64,000 nt of DNA, from assembly GCF_050749815.1 (NCBI RefSeq), contig NZ_CP192735.1, forward strand, positions 2,232,001 through 2,296,000, written 5' to 3'. The DNA is from Dyella_A sp050749815 (GTDB taxonomy: Bacteria > Pseudomonadota > Gammaproteobacteria > Xanthomonadales > Rhodanobacteraceae). Made by a program: the position numbers and the translations under genes. The notes beneath the pieces were generated by a model that did not search any database, was not told where the DNA came from, and worked only from the letters and a program-made list of their open reading frames with translations. Each line of letters starts with the position of its first letter. The stretch's first letter is position 1. Positions 42,202 through 52,315 of this stretch are shown piece after piece.

Positions 42202-42696
42202 TCACTGCATCACGAAGCTGGTGAAGTACAGCGCGTCGATGCCGGGCTTGCCGGTGCGTGCGCTGATGATCTTCTGCACCGCCGCCAGTGCCTGCGCCTG
42301 CAGCTTCTGCTTGCCGGCGGCGTCGATCAGGTTTTCGTAGTTCTGCCCGCTGAAGAGCATCAGCAGCTCGTTGCGGATCACCGGCTGAGCCTCCTTGGCG
42401 GCGTCGAGCGCGGACTGCTCGTGGCTCATCAGGCTCACGCCCACCTGCAGGTAGCGCACGGCCTGGTCGTCGCGGAAATTCACCACGAAGGCCGGATCGA
42501 GCGGCAGGTAGAGCTCGGGCTTCTTCTCCGGCGCGGCCTCGGCGGCCTTGTCGCCCGTCGCGTGGCGCCCGCCCAAGGCGAGATAGGCACCGGTGCCGCC
42601 GCCCAACAGCAGCAGCACGACGATGATCGCGATCAGCCGGCCGCGCTTGGGCTTGGGCGGGACAATCTCGATCGGATCCTGTTCGGCGTTTTCCAT
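42202..42696 (-). CDS. fliL: Flagellar basal-body-associated protein FliL
   Basis: 164 aa. One membrane helix (LIAIIVVLLLLGGGTGAYLA), then a periplasmic stomatin-like FliL domain (LPLDPAFVVNFRDDQAVRYL; RNELLMLFSGQNY). Supports the stator. First gene of the fliLMNOPQR run; a sigma-54-type site lies about 70 bases upstream. Confidence 0.94.
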   Translation of the reverse strand: MENAEQDPIEIVPPKPKRGRLIAIIVVLLLLGGGTGAYLALGGRHATGDKAAEAAPEKKPELYLPLDPAFVVNFRDDQAVRYLQVGVSLMSHEQSALDAAKEAQPVIRNELLMLFSGQNYENLIDAAGKQKLQAQALAAVQKIISARTGKPGIDALYFTSFVMQ

Positions 42697-42764
42697 GGAA
42701 CCCTCAAATCAGTGTGCAGGCGTGACCTGTCCCCGCCATCGCGGGGTGGACTGAGGGGTCGATA

Positions 42765-42779
42765 GCAAGCGCCATGCCA
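42765..42779 (-). promoter_or_regulatory. Sigma-54 (RpoN)-type promoter upstream of fliL
   Basis: Minus-strand TGGCATGGCGCTTGC has the invariant GG and GC dinucleotides ten bases apart, with TGGCA and TTGC blocks matching the RpoN consensus at nearly every position. The fliL start is about 70 bases downstream. FleQ/RpoN control of this operon is known in pseudomonads and xanthomonads. The remaining gene-free stretch 42780-43076 holds only the inverted repeat at 42993-43062. Confidence 0.72.
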
Positions 42780-42992
42780 CGGCGGACAAAGCGCGCCGCC
42801 ATGCGGTGCGGGGCGGATGCCGCCATGCCCAGGCGGCAGTTTCTTGACGCGCGTCGGAATCGCCACGCGTCGATTTCGCGGCAGGGGCAGGCACCCGGCG
42901 ACGGGCAGCCGCAGACCACCGGAGCGAGTGGCGGGGGCGCAGGGGGCTTAAGGCCCGCTCTCGATCACGATGTGCGCTCCCAACCCAGGAGC

Positions 42993-43062
42993 TGTAGGAG
43001 TCCACCCTGTGGACGACCTCGAGGCACCCCGCAAGGCGGTCGCGCACAGGGTGCGCTCCTAC
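42993..43062. repeat. Divergent GTAG-type inverted repeat
   Basis: Ends GTAGGAG and CTCCTAC as in the main REP family, but the inner stem is different: CACCCTGTGGACG on the left and GCGCACAGGGTGCG on the right, around a 30-base centre (ACCTCGAGGCACCCCGC). It lies downstream of queA and upstream of fliL. Probably a second REP lineage sharing the same end signal. Confidence 0.75.
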
Positions 43063-43076
43063 GGGCGTCGGGCCGA

Positions 43077-44108
43077 TCAGGGCGCCGGCGGCAGGATCAG
43101 CATCGCGTCGCCGTAGGAGAAGAACCGATAGCGCTGCGCCACCGCGTGGCGGTAGGCGTCGAGCATGAACTCGCGCCCGGCCAGCGCCGACACCAGCATC
43201 AGCAACGTCGACTGCGGCAGGTGGAAGTTGGTGATCAGGCCGTCGATGCTGGAGAAGCGGTAGCCGGGGAAGATGAAGATCTGCGTCTCACCGGCGAACG
43301 GGCGCAGCACGCCCTCGACGGTGGCGCTCTCCAGCGCGCGCACCACGGTGGTACCCACCGCGATCACCCGGCCGCCAGCGGCGCGGGTGTGGCGGACCTG
43401 CTCCACCAGGTGCGCGCCCACGTTGAGCCACTCGCGGTGCATGTGGTGGTCGGCGATGTTGTCCGCACGCACCGGCTGGAAAGTGCCGGCGCCCACGTGC
43501 AGGGTGACGTAGCCGAACTGCACGCCCATCGCGCGCAGGCGTTCGAGCAGCGGCTCGTCGAAATGCAGGCCAGCGGTCGGCGCGGCCACGGCGCCCGGCT
43601 CACGCGCATAGACGGTCTGGTAGCGCTCCAGGTCGCTGGCGTCCGCGCCGCGCTCGATATAGGGCGGCAGCGGCATCTCGCCGAGTTTCAGCAGCAGCTT
43701 CTCCAGCGGCTCGGGCGACTCGAAGCGCAGGCGGAAGAAGCCCTCGTCGCGCCCCAGCACCGTCGCGTGGCTGCCATCGGCCAGCTCGATCCGCCCGCCC
43801 TCCTTCGGCTTCTTGCTTACGCCCAGCTGCACCACCGCCTCGTGTGCGCCGGTGACGCGCTCGATCAGGATCTCCACCGCACCGCCGGTGTCCTTGCGCC
43901 CGTACAACCGCGCCGGCAGCACGCGGGTGTCGTTGAACACCAGCAGGTCGCCCGGACGCAGGAAGTCGGGAAGCTCGCGGAACATGCGGTCGTCGAGCAT
44001 GCAGGCGGCGGCATCCAGATGCAGCAGCCGACTGGCCGAACGCTCCGGCAGCGGCGCCTGGGCGATCAGCTCGGACGGGAGGTCGAAGTCGAAATCGGTC
44101 TTCTTCAC
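43077..44108 (-). CDS. queA: S-adenosylmethionine:tRNA ribosyltransferase-isomerase QueA
   Basis: 343 aa. Forms epoxyqueuosine on tRNA by transferring the ribosyl part of SAM. Signature parts: FDFDLPSELIAQAPLPERSA, LLVFNDTRVLPARLYGRK, APTAGLHFDEPLLERL, LITNFHLPQSTLLMLVSAL. The start is GTG 44108 (VKKTDFDFDLP); the ATG 30 bases upstream adds residues outside the family. tgt, often downstream, is not next to it here. Confidence 0.95.
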   Translation of the reverse strand: MKKTDFDFDLPSELIAQAPLPERSASRLLHLDAAACMLDDRMFRELPDFLRPGDLLVFNDTRVLPARLYGRKDTGGAVEILIERVTGAHEAVVQLGVSKKPKEGGRIELADGSHATVLGRDEGFFRLRFESPEPLEKLLLKLGEMPLPPYIERGADASDLERYQTVYAREPGAVAAPTAGLHFDEPLLERLRAMGVQFGYVTLHVGAGTFQPVRADNIADHHMHREWLNVGAHLVEQVRHTRAAGGRVIAVGTTVVRALESATVEGVLRPFAGETQIFIFPGYRFSSIDGLITNFHLPQSTLLMLVSALAGREFMLDAYRHAVAQRYRFFSYGDAMLILPPAP

Positions 44109-44239
44109 GGGCGGCGACTGGCTACGGGGGATCGGCAATTATCGCCGATTTGGGCCGCAGGCCTTGCCCGGCGCGGCGCTGCGGCGTCATCGCGCGCACC
44201 GCTCTCTCGCAAAGCGGGCGCGCGATCGCCGGAAGGGCT

Positions 44240-44842
44240 CTACAGCCAGCCCTTCTGCCGCGCCAGTCGATAGGCCTCGATGCGGTTGGCCACGCCGAGC
44301 TTGCCGATCGCCTCGGAGAGGTAGTTGCGCACGGTGCCGTGCGACAGGCTGAGCTGGGTGGCGATGTCGCTGGCGCTCTGCCCTTCGCCGGCCAGGCGCA
44401 GCACCTGGCGTTCGCGGTCGTTGAGCGGGTCGGCTTCGGACCACGCGTCCAGCGCCAGCTGCGGGTCGATCGAGCGGCCGCCGCGATGGACCATGCGCAG
44501 CGCTTCGGCCAGGTTTTCCGCCGGCGCATCCTTGAGCAGGTAGCCGGACACGCCCGCCTCCAGCGCGCGGCGCAGGAAGCCGGGACGCGCGAACGTGGTG
44601 ACGATGATCACCTTGATCGGCAGCTCCTGGCGATGGATGCGCTGGGCCAGCTCCAGCCCGGTGAGGCCGGGCATCTCGATGTCGGTGACCAGCACGTCGG
44701 GCTTCAGGCGCTGGATCTCGCGCCAGGCCGCCTCGCCGTCGGCGGCGCTGCCGAGCACTTCGATATCGCTCTCCAGATTGAGCAGCGCGGACAGCGCGCC
44801 GCGCACCATCGCCTGGTCTTCGGCCAGCAGCACGCGGATCAT
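44240..44842 (-). CDS. NarL/DesR-type response regulator
   Basis: 200 aa. Receiver domain (LAEDQAMVRGALSALL; Asp in VLVTDIEMPGLTGLE; Lys in YLLKDAP) plus a C-terminal LuxR-type HTH (LNDRERQVLRLAGEGQSASD, SLSHGTVRNYLSEAIGKLG). Last gene of a five-gene set with an ABC exporter and two kinases; the start overlaps the kinase stop (ATGA). Resembles DesR of the DesK/DesR membrane-sensing pair. Confidence 0.92.
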   Translation of the reverse strand: MIRVLLAEDQAMVRGALSALLNLESDIEVLGSAADGEAAWREIQRLKPDVLVTDIEMPGLTGLELAQRIHRQELPIKVIIVTTFARPGFLRRALEAGVSGYLLKDAPAENLAEALRMVHRGGRSIDPQLALDAWSEADPLNDRERQVLRLAGEGQSASDIATQLSLSHGTVRNYLSEAIGKLGVANRIEAYRLARQKGWL

Positions 44843-46032
44843 GCGGCGCTCCCGACGGCATGCAGCGGCGCGGCGGCAGCCGCGGCCACCGGCACGCGCA
44901 GTTCCAGCACGGTGCCTTTGCGCGGCGGCGAGTCGATTGCCAGCGTGCCGCCCAGGGCGCGCACGCGTTCGCGCATGCCGCTGACGCCGTTGCCGTGCGC
45001 GGCCAGTCCGCCGCATCCGTTGTCGCTGATCCGCATTCTGAGTTCGCCCTGCGCGTTGGAAATGTCGATGCGCGCCTCGGTGGCGCGCGCATGCCGATGA
45101 ATATTGGTGACCGCCTCGCGCAGCACCAGCGCCAGCGGCGCCTCGATGGCGTGCGGAAGATCCAGCGATTCGCAGCCGTCGCAGGCGAACACGATGCCGG
45201 AGGCCTCCAGCATCAGCCGCGCCGAGAGCAGTTCGGCGGCAAGGTCGCTGCGGCGCATGCCGGTGACCGCCGCGCGCACTTCGCCCAATGCGTGGCGCGC
45301 CACGCGCTCCACTTCTTCCATTTCGCGCTGGGCCGACGGCGGATCGCGCAGCGCCAGCTTGCGCGCCAGCTCCGACTTCAGCGCCACCAGCGACAGCGTG
45401 TGGCCGAGCAGGTCGTGCAGGTCGCGGCCGATGCGTTCGCGCTCGGCCAGCGTGGCGAGCCGGCGCACCTCTTCCTGCGACAGCCGCAGCTCGGCGTCGC
45501 GACGCACGCCACGCATGTAGATGAGGTTGCTGAAGCCGCCGAACAGCGCGGTCAGCGGCACCACCAGCAGCAGGCTCTTGGGCGCATGTATGGCCATCAC
45601 CACCGGTACCGAGAGCACCCAGGCCACGGCCACGGTGCGCAGCCACACCCGCCAGGACGGGTGCAGCGCCAGGTTGATGCTGGCGATCATCAGATAGATG
45701 AAGGCGGCGCTGTTGAGCGGCCACAGCAGCAGGCCGATGACGATCAGCCCGGCGGCGTTCACTACCATCTGCCGCACCGGCATGATGTACATGCGGATGT
45801 AGAAGAACAGGTAGAGCACCAGCGACAGCAGGGTCGGCCCCATCCAGTGCCAGCTGAAGCCCTTCTGCAGCGGCAGCATGATCACCGCGATGAACGAGAA
45901 CAGCTGCAACCCGGCCTGCCAGCGCAGGTAGGTGGGCGAGCGCAGCTGGCCAAGCAGCGACTCCGGGTGCGGCCGGAACAGCGCGTGGAAGCGCGCCTCC
46001 AGGCGGCCCTGCCGGCGGCCGGCGCTGCTCAC
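44839..46032 (-). CDS. DesK-like sensor histidine kinase (second of two)
   Basis: 397 aa. About four to six N-terminal membrane helices (to residue 150 or so). Then HisKA_3 dimerisation with phosphorylated His in RIGRDLHDLLGHTLSLVALK, and HATPase_c with VTNIHRHARATEARI, ISDNGCGGL and GNGVSGMRERVRALGG. Overlaps both neighbours (ATGA). Paralogous to the kinase immediately upstream. Confidence 0.92.
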   Translation of the reverse strand: MSSAGRRQGRLEARFHALFRPHPESLLGQLRSPTYLRWQAGLQLFSFIAVIMLPLQKGFSWHWMGPTLLSLVLYLFFYIRMYIMPVRQMVVNAAGLIVIGLLLWPLNSAAFIYLMIASINLALHPSWRVWLRTVAVAWVLSVPVVMAIHAPKSLLLVVPLTALFGGFSNLIYMRGVRRDAELRLSQEEVRRLATLAERERIGRDLHDLLGHTLSLVALKSELARKLALRDPPSAQREMEEVERVARHALGEVRAAVTGMRRSDLAAELLSARLMLEASGIVFACDGCESLDLPHAIEAPLALVLREAVTNIHRHARATEARIDISNAQGELRMRISDNGCGGLAAHGNGVSGMRERVRALGGTLAIDSPPRKGTVLELRVPVAAAAAAPLHAVGSAA

Positions 46033-47243
46033 GCGGCGCTCCGATCGACGTCGTCGCGCGGCGCATCCGCCCGCATGCTTTCGCGCAGGGCCGCGTGCGT
46101 TACCAACATCGCCGGGGGAACGGGCACGCGCACGCGCAGGCAGGTGCCGCGCCCGGCCGGCGACTCGATCTGCAGCACGCCGCCGATGCCACGCACGCGC
46201 TCGCGCATACCGGCCAAGCCGTTGCCTTCGAGCACCAGGCCACCGCGCCCGTTGTCGCCGATCTGCAGCAACACCTCGGCGCCCTCGGGGGAGAGCGCGA
46301 TCTTCACCTCGGTGGCACGGGCGTGGCGCACGATGTTGGTGGAGGCCTCGCGGATCACCAGCGCCAGGCCGCGCTCGATGTGCTCGGGCAACTGCAGCAC
46401 GGGCAGCTGGTAGTCCAGGTGCACGCCCGAGGCGCCGAGCAACAGACGGGCCGAAGCGAGCTCCGCGGCCAGGTCGGTGGCGCGGATGCCGGTGACCGCC
46501 GCACGCACCTCGGCCAGCGCATGGCGCGCCACGCTTTCGGCCTCGCTCATCTCGCGCCGGGCCGCCTCGCTGTCGCGGTCGAACAGCTTGCGCGACAGCT
46601 CCAGTTTCAGCGTGATCAGCGAGAGCGTGTGGCCGAGCAGGTCGTGCAGGTCGCGCCCGATCCGCTCGCGTTCAGCGGTGGCGGCCAGCCGGCGCACTTC
46701 GTCGTGCGACAGGCGCAGCTCGGCGTCCTTTTCTTCGCTGGTGCGTTCGGCATTGACGATCACGCCGATGATGAAGGTGACGATGGGAATGGAGAACGTG
46801 GCCTGCCATGGGTAATGCAGCAGCCAGGCCTCGCTGAGCAACACGATGTTTAAACCGGCCAGGGTCAGCAGGTAACCGCGCATGGTCATGGAGCACACGC
46901 GCAGCATCACGCAGCCGAACACGAAATAGGTCAGGCCGCTGGGGTACCACGGCAGCAGGCTCATGCACAGCACCACCATGCCCACCGCATAGATCGGCGA
47001 TGCGCGCCGGGAGGCCAGGCAGGACATGGCGTACAGCCACAGGAACAGCGGATAGGACGCCAGCGTCAGCGTGATCCAGCGCACGTTCCAGGAGTCGCGA
47101 TCGAACACCGGCGTGATGAACAGCCAGGCCGTCCACAGCAGGTGCACCGCATCCACCCACGGCGACTTGCCCTTGGCGACGCTGCGCGCCACCAGCGAGT
47201 CGGGTGCCGGGCGCATCCACGCAGGCAGGCTCAGAAGGCGCAT
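46029..47243 (-). CDS. DesK-like sensor histidine kinase (first of two)
   Basis: 404 aa. N-terminal membrane helices (ITLTLASYPLFLWLYAMSCL and others), HisKA_3 (RIGRDLHDLLGHTLSLITLK) and HATPase_c (STNIVRHARATEVKIALS; IGDNGRGGL; GNGLAGMRERVRGIGG). The catalytic halves of the two kinases are very alike while the membrane halves differ. This suggests duplication with new sensing, or obligate heterodimers. Confidence 0.92.
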   Translation of the reverse strand: MRLLSLPAWMRPAPDSLVARSVAKGKSPWVDAVHLLWTAWLFITPVFDRDSWNVRWITLTLASYPLFLWLYAMSCLASRRASPIYAVGMVVLCMSLLPWYPSGLTYFVFGCVMLRVCSMTMRGYLLTLAGLNIVLLSEAWLLHYPWQATFSIPIVTFIIGVIVNAERTSEEKDAELRLSHDEVRRLAATAERERIGRDLHDLLGHTLSLITLKLELSRKLFDRDSEAARREMSEAESVARHALAEVRAAVTGIRATDLAAELASARLLLGASGVHLDYQLPVLQLPEHIERGLALVIREASTNIVRHARATEVKIALSPEGAEVLLQIGDNGRGGLVLEGNGLAGMRERVRGIGGVLQIESPAGRGTCLRVRVPVPPAMLVTHAALRESMRADAPRDDVDRSAA

Positions 47244-47283
47244 GGTTCGATCCCCGTGACGCGGCAGGCAGTCGGCGAAGGCA

Positions 47284-48053
47284 TCAGCCTAACCGCCGCA
47301 ACCGCCGCGTCGCCAGCGCCAGAAACACCACCGCATACCCGGCCAGCGCCAGCACGTGGACCAGCAACGGGCCTGAGCCCATGCCTACCGCCGCCAGCGT
47401 GAGCTGGTTGAGGTGGTAGCTGGGCCACAGCGGCGCCAGCGACTGCAGGAACTTCGGCAGCATCGATAGCGGCAGCCACAGGCCGGACAGGAACGCCATC
47501 GGCAGGTAGACCAGGTTGAGCAGGCCGGGCGCGCCCTGCCCCTTGATCAAGGTGCCGACGAACATGCCCAGCGCGCAGAACGGCAGCACACCGAACGCAC
47601 CGGCCGCCAGCATGGCGAGAACGCGCAGCGGGGTCAGGCTCACGCCGCCCAGCGTGAGGCCGAGCGTGAGCAGCAGCACTACCACCAGGCTGGCCACGAT
47701 CATCGCCATCACCATCTTGCCCAACAAATAGGCGCCCGGCGGCATCGGCAGAGCCCGCTTGAGGGTGAGCAGGCCACCATCGCGCTCGATCGCCAGCGAT
47801 GCGCCGAAGCCGAACAGGCCCGGCCCGATCACCCCGAACGTGGTGTAGCTGGCCAGCAGATAGCGCGAAGCGTCGCTGCCGGCGTGGTTCAGCAGCACGC
47901 CGAACATCAGGTAGAACACGGTGGAGAACAGCGTCACCGGCAGGATGAACGAGGGCGCGCGCAGATAGCGCAGGCACTCGCTGCGAGCTTCTTCGAGATA
48001 GGCGCCGAGCACGCGGCGCGGCGACATCGGCAGGACGGCGGCAACGGTGTTCA

Positions 48054-48054
<1 letters not shown>
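47284..48054 (-). CDS. ABC-2 type exporter permease
   Basis: 256 aa with six hydrophobic segments (LFSTVFYLMFGVLLNHAG; FGVIGPGLFGFGASLAIERD; LVYLPMAFLSGLWLPLSML). The short conserved segment LLTLKRALPMPPGAYLLGKM is typical of ABC-2 permeases next to DesKR-like systems. It overlaps the ATPase gene (TGATG). Substrate unknown; exporters in such operons often move lipids or drugs. Confidence 0.9.
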
Positions 48055-48971
<917 letters not shown>

Positions 48972-49265
48972 GCAGGTCTCCTAGGCATGGCGCAACCGTA
49001 GGCTGCACAAGGGTTTGCGGCCACTCGCGGGCATCACGCATCGCGCCTGACAGGCGTCATGCGGGGTACCGGCCAAGGCGCCCTCGCGGTATCCTCGGCG
49101 GATGCCTGAAGCCTGCCAGCCCTTATGCGGCGGTGCATCAGACGGCCCGAAGGGCCTGCGGGAAGGCGCTCCGGATGCGGTGCGGCGTTCCCGCCCCACA
49201 TCACGAATCCGCCGGCCTGCTTTGCGTTCGGAGCGAGGCGCCGGCGGAAGTTGAGGAGGAGCGTT

Positions 49266-50762
49266 ATGCACGTCATTGAACAGCTGCGCGAACTGCGCGA
49301 ATTCGGCGGCAAGCCGCGGACCACCGGCCTGGACGACGCCAGCATCGAGCGCATGGCTGCGCTGGATCCGATGCTGGGGCAGGCGGTGACCGAGGCGGTG
49401 GCGCGCCATCGCGAGCTGCGCGCGGACCTGGCCGACTTCCTGAAGCTCGACGAGGCCGAGCAGCTGGCCCGCGCGCAGGCCGGCTACGTCAACTTCTATC
49501 CGGACGACGCGATCAACCCGTACCTGCCGGCCGCCGCGCGCGGTCCGTGGGTGGTCACGCTGAAGGGAGCGGTGGTCCACGACAACGGCGGCTACGGCAT
49601 GCTCGGCTTCGGCCACAACGACCCGGTCGTGCTGGAAGCGATGAGCCGTCCGCAGGTGATGGCCAACGTGATGACCCCGAGCGTGGCGCAGCTGCGCATG
49701 AACGAGGCGCTGCGCCGCGAGATCGGTCACCGCCGTGGCGGCTTCCCGTTCGCCCGCTTCCTGTGCCTGAACTCCGGCTCCGAGGCGGTCGGCCTGGCCT
49801 GCCGCATCGCCGACGTCAACGCCAAGACGATGACCGACGCGGGCGGACGCCACGAGGGCCGCACGATCAAGCGACTGGCGGTGAAAGGCGCCTTCCACGG
49901 CCGCACCGACAAGCCGGCGCTGTACTCGGACTCCTCGCGCAAGACCTACAGCCAGTACCTGGCCAGCTACCGCCACGAAGAGAGCCTGATCACCGTCGCG
50001 CCGTATGACGTCGAGCAGCTGAAGGCCGCGTTCGCCGACGCCGACAAGCACGGCTGGTTCATCGAGGCGATGTTCCTGGAGCCGGTGATGGGCGAAGGCG
50101 ACCCAGGCCGCGCGGTGACGCCTGAGTTCTACGCCGCCGCGCGCGAGCTGACCAAGGCGCACGGCACGCTGCTGCTGGTGGATTCGATCCAGGCCGGCCT
50201 GCGTGCGCACGGCGTGCTGTCGATCGTCGACTACCCCGGCTTCGAGAAGCTCGAGGCGCCGGACATGGAGACCTACTCCAAGGCGCTCAACGCCGGCCAG
50301 TACCCGATGTCGGTGCTGGTGGTGAACGAGCGTACGGCCGGCATGTACCGCAAGGGCATCTACGGCAACACCATGACCGCCAACCCGCGCGCGCTGGACG
50401 TGGCCTGCGCCACGCTGGGCCAGCTCAGCGATGCGGTGCGCGAGAACATCCGCGCGCGCGGCCAGGAGTTCGTCGCCAAGCTCAACGCGCTGAAGGATGA
50501 GCTCGGTGGCCTGATCACCAAGGTGCAGGGCACCGGCTTGCTGTTCTCCTGCGAGCTGGCCCCGCAGTTCAAGTGCTACGGCGACAACTCCACCGAGGAG
50601 TACATGCGCGAGCACGGCATCGGCGTGATCCACGGCGGCGCCAACTCGCTGCGCTTCACTCCGCACTTCAACTGCACCAGCGCCGAGGTGGATCTGGTCA
50701 TTGCGCACGTGAAGCACGCGTTGCTGCACGGTCCCAAGCGCGCGCAGGCCGAGGCCGCGTAA
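49266..50762 (+). CDS. Class III PLP-dependent aminotransferase
   Basis: 498 aa fold-type I enzyme. Visible features: cofactor-binding SGSEAVGLACRIAD, the acidic PLP contact in LLLVDSIQAGLRAHG, and the probable Schiff-base Lys in TYSKALNAGQYPMSVLV. A strong GAGGAGG site precedes the ATG. The roughly 70-residue N-terminal extension (MHVIEQLRELREFGGKPRTT) and the Gly-Tyr-Gly-rich centre differ from ordinary ornithine/GABA aminotransferases. The amino donor is not clear from context. It looks monocistronic, with a terminator behind it. Confidence 0.85.
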   Translation: MHVIEQLRELREFGGKPRTTGLDDASIERMAALDPMLGQAVTEAVARHRELRADLADFLKLDEAEQLARAQAGYVNFYPDDAINPYLPAAARGPWVVTLKGAVVHDNGGYGMLGFGHNDPVVLEAMSRPQVMANVMTPSVAQLRMNEALRREIGHRRGGFPFARFLCLNSGSEAVGLACRIADVNAKTMTDAGGRHEGRTIKRLAVKGAFHGRTDKPALYSDSSRKTYSQYLASYRHEESLITVAPYDVEQLKAAFADADKHGWFIEAMFLEPVMGEGDPGRAVTPEFYAAARELTKAHGTLLLVDSIQAGLRAHGVLSIVDYPGFEKLEAPDMETYSKALNAGQYPMSVLVVNERTAGMYRKGIYGNTMTANPRALDVACATLGQLSDAVRENIRARGQEFVAKLNALKDELGGLITKVQGTGLLFSCELAPQFKCYGDNSTEEYMREHGIGVIHGGANSLRFTPHFNCTSAEVDLVIAHVKHALLHGPKRAQAEAA

Positions 50763-50785
50763 GCCGCTTCTGCGCAGGGCGGAAC

Positions 50786-50819
50786 ACGAAGGGCGCGCCC
50801 TCACCGGCGCGCCCTTCGT
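50786..50819. terminator. Bidirectional terminator hairpin
   Basis: ACGAAGGGCGCGCC and its complement form a 14-bp stem around CTCACC, between the convergent aminotransferase and transporter genes. T tracts are short, so termination strength is uncertain. Confidence 0.75.
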
Positions 50820-52145
50820 CTATTCCGGGGCGGTCAGTGGCACGCGACCGGGCCGCCGTTGCGCCAGCCGCACCGGCGCCGATTCCGGCAGCAGGGTCAC
50901 CGCCAGCAGGCCCACCAGCACGGCGCCGATCATGTACCAGGCCGGCGCCAGCGGATTGCCGGTAAGACGCGTCAGCCACGCCACCGCGAACTGGGTGGAG
51001 CCGCCGAATACCGAAATGGCCAGCGCATAGACCATGGCCAGCGCGCCGGAGCGCACGTGCGCCGGCAGCGACTCGGTCACCGCCACCAGCACGGTGCCGG
51101 TGGACAGCGTGGAGGCGGCGGCCAGCACGGCGGTCATCAGGTACAGCACCGCGGCGCTGCGCTCGCGCTCGAGCAGCCAGAACGCCGGCAGGATCGCCAC
51201 CAGCAGTACCAGCCAGGGCACCAGCATCACCGGCTTGCGGCCGATGCGATCGGACAGCCAGCCACTGAGCGGGTCGCACACCAGGCCGCACAGGCCGATC
51301 AACGCCGTGGCACCAAGCGCCACGCGCTCGGGCAGACCGAGCGTGGTGTTGGCGTAGGTGGTCATGTACTCGAGCGCGTAGGCACTGGTGGTCGCCGCGG
51401 CCAGCATCGCCAGACCGAGCAGGGCCACGCGCAGGTGACCGGAGCCGCCGGTGCGCGGCGGCGGCGCCAGCGCCGGCTCGAAGGTCTCCACCAGGGTGCG
51501 GCGCAGCACCAGCCCGAACGGCACGATCACCGCGCCCAGGCCCAGCGCCACGCGCCAGCCCCAGGCCTCGAGCTCGGCCGGACTGAGCACGTGCGCCAGG
51601 CCCATGCCCACCAGCCCCGCCGCCAGCACGGCTGCATCTGCCCCCATTGCCTGCATCGAGATGTACAGGCCACGGCGATGCACCGGTGCGGCTTCCATCA
51701 GGAACGCGGTGCTTGGCCCCACTTCGCCGCCCAGGGCAAAGCCCTGCAGCAGGCGGAACAGCACTACCAGCACCGGCGCGGCCACGCCGATCGAGGCGTA
51801 AGGCGGCACCAGCGGCAGGCCGATCACCGCCACGCCGATCAGTGCAAACGACAGCAGCATCGCCGGCTTGCGGCCACGCCGGTCGCCCATGCGGCCGATC
51901 GCCCAGGCGCCCAGCGGACGGGTCAGGAAACCGGCGCCGAAGGTGGCCAGCGAAGCCAGCAGGCTGGCGCCGGGCTCGTCGGAAGGAAAGTAGGTGCGCC
52001 CGATCTGCACCGCGAAAAACGCGTAGGTGACGAAGTCGTAGAACTCGATGGCGTTGCCGACCGCCACCGCCGCGACCTGGCGCTTGCGCAAGGGCTGAAC
52101 GCGCGCCCGTGGGCGGGGGGTCGCGTCGACCGCATCCTCGATCAT
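50820..52145 (-). CDS. Major facilitator transporter, metabolite:H+ symporter (MHS) family
   Basis: 441 aa, about 12 membrane helices. The MHS hallmark is near the start (GNAIEFYDFVTYAFFAVQIG), with the loop motif IGRMGDRRGRKPAMLLS and the second-half equivalent GWLSDRIGRKPVML. Relatives carry organic acids, osmolytes or shikimate. Start ATG 52145 has GGGAGAG upstream; the longer open frame is not membrane-like. Substrate unknown. Confidence 0.88.
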   Translation of the reverse strand: MIEDAVDATPRPRARVQPLRKRQVAAVAVGNAIEFYDFVTYAFFAVQIGRTYFPSDEPGASLLASLATFGAGFLTRPLGAWAIGRMGDRRGRKPAMLLSFALIGVAVIGLPLVPPYASIGVAAPVLVVLFRLLQGFALGGEVGPSTAFLMEAAPVHRRGLYISMQAMGADAAVLAAGLVGMGLAHVLSPAELEAWGWRVALGLGAVIVPFGLVLRRTLVETFEPALAPPPRTGGSGHLRVALLGLAMLAAATTSAYALEYMTTYANTTLGLPERVALGATALIGLCGLVCDPLSGWLSDRIGRKPVMLVPWLVLLVAILPAFWLLERERSAAVLYLMTAVLAAASTLSTGTVLVAVTESLPAHVRSGALAMVYALAISVFGGSTQFAVAWLTRLTGNPLAPAWYMIGAVLVGLLAVTLLPESAPVRLAQRRPGRVPLTAPE

Positions 52146-52315
52146 GCACTCTCCCGTAGGCCGCTCGACGGCCGGTGCCGGACTAGCATCGGCGATGCGC
52201 CCGCCGCTGGCAACGCGGGCCGGTGGCGCGCCGGAGGCCGCCCGCAAGAAATTGCAATGCATCCGCGCCAGACTGCGCTGCCGGCGACCGCCGGTGACTT
52301 CGGGAGGATCACGCC

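Noticed and set aside
42709..43047. 112-codon open frame in the fliL-queA spacer
   Set aside because: It overlaps the sigma-54 site and the inverted repeat, is arginine-rich and has no ribosome site or domain.
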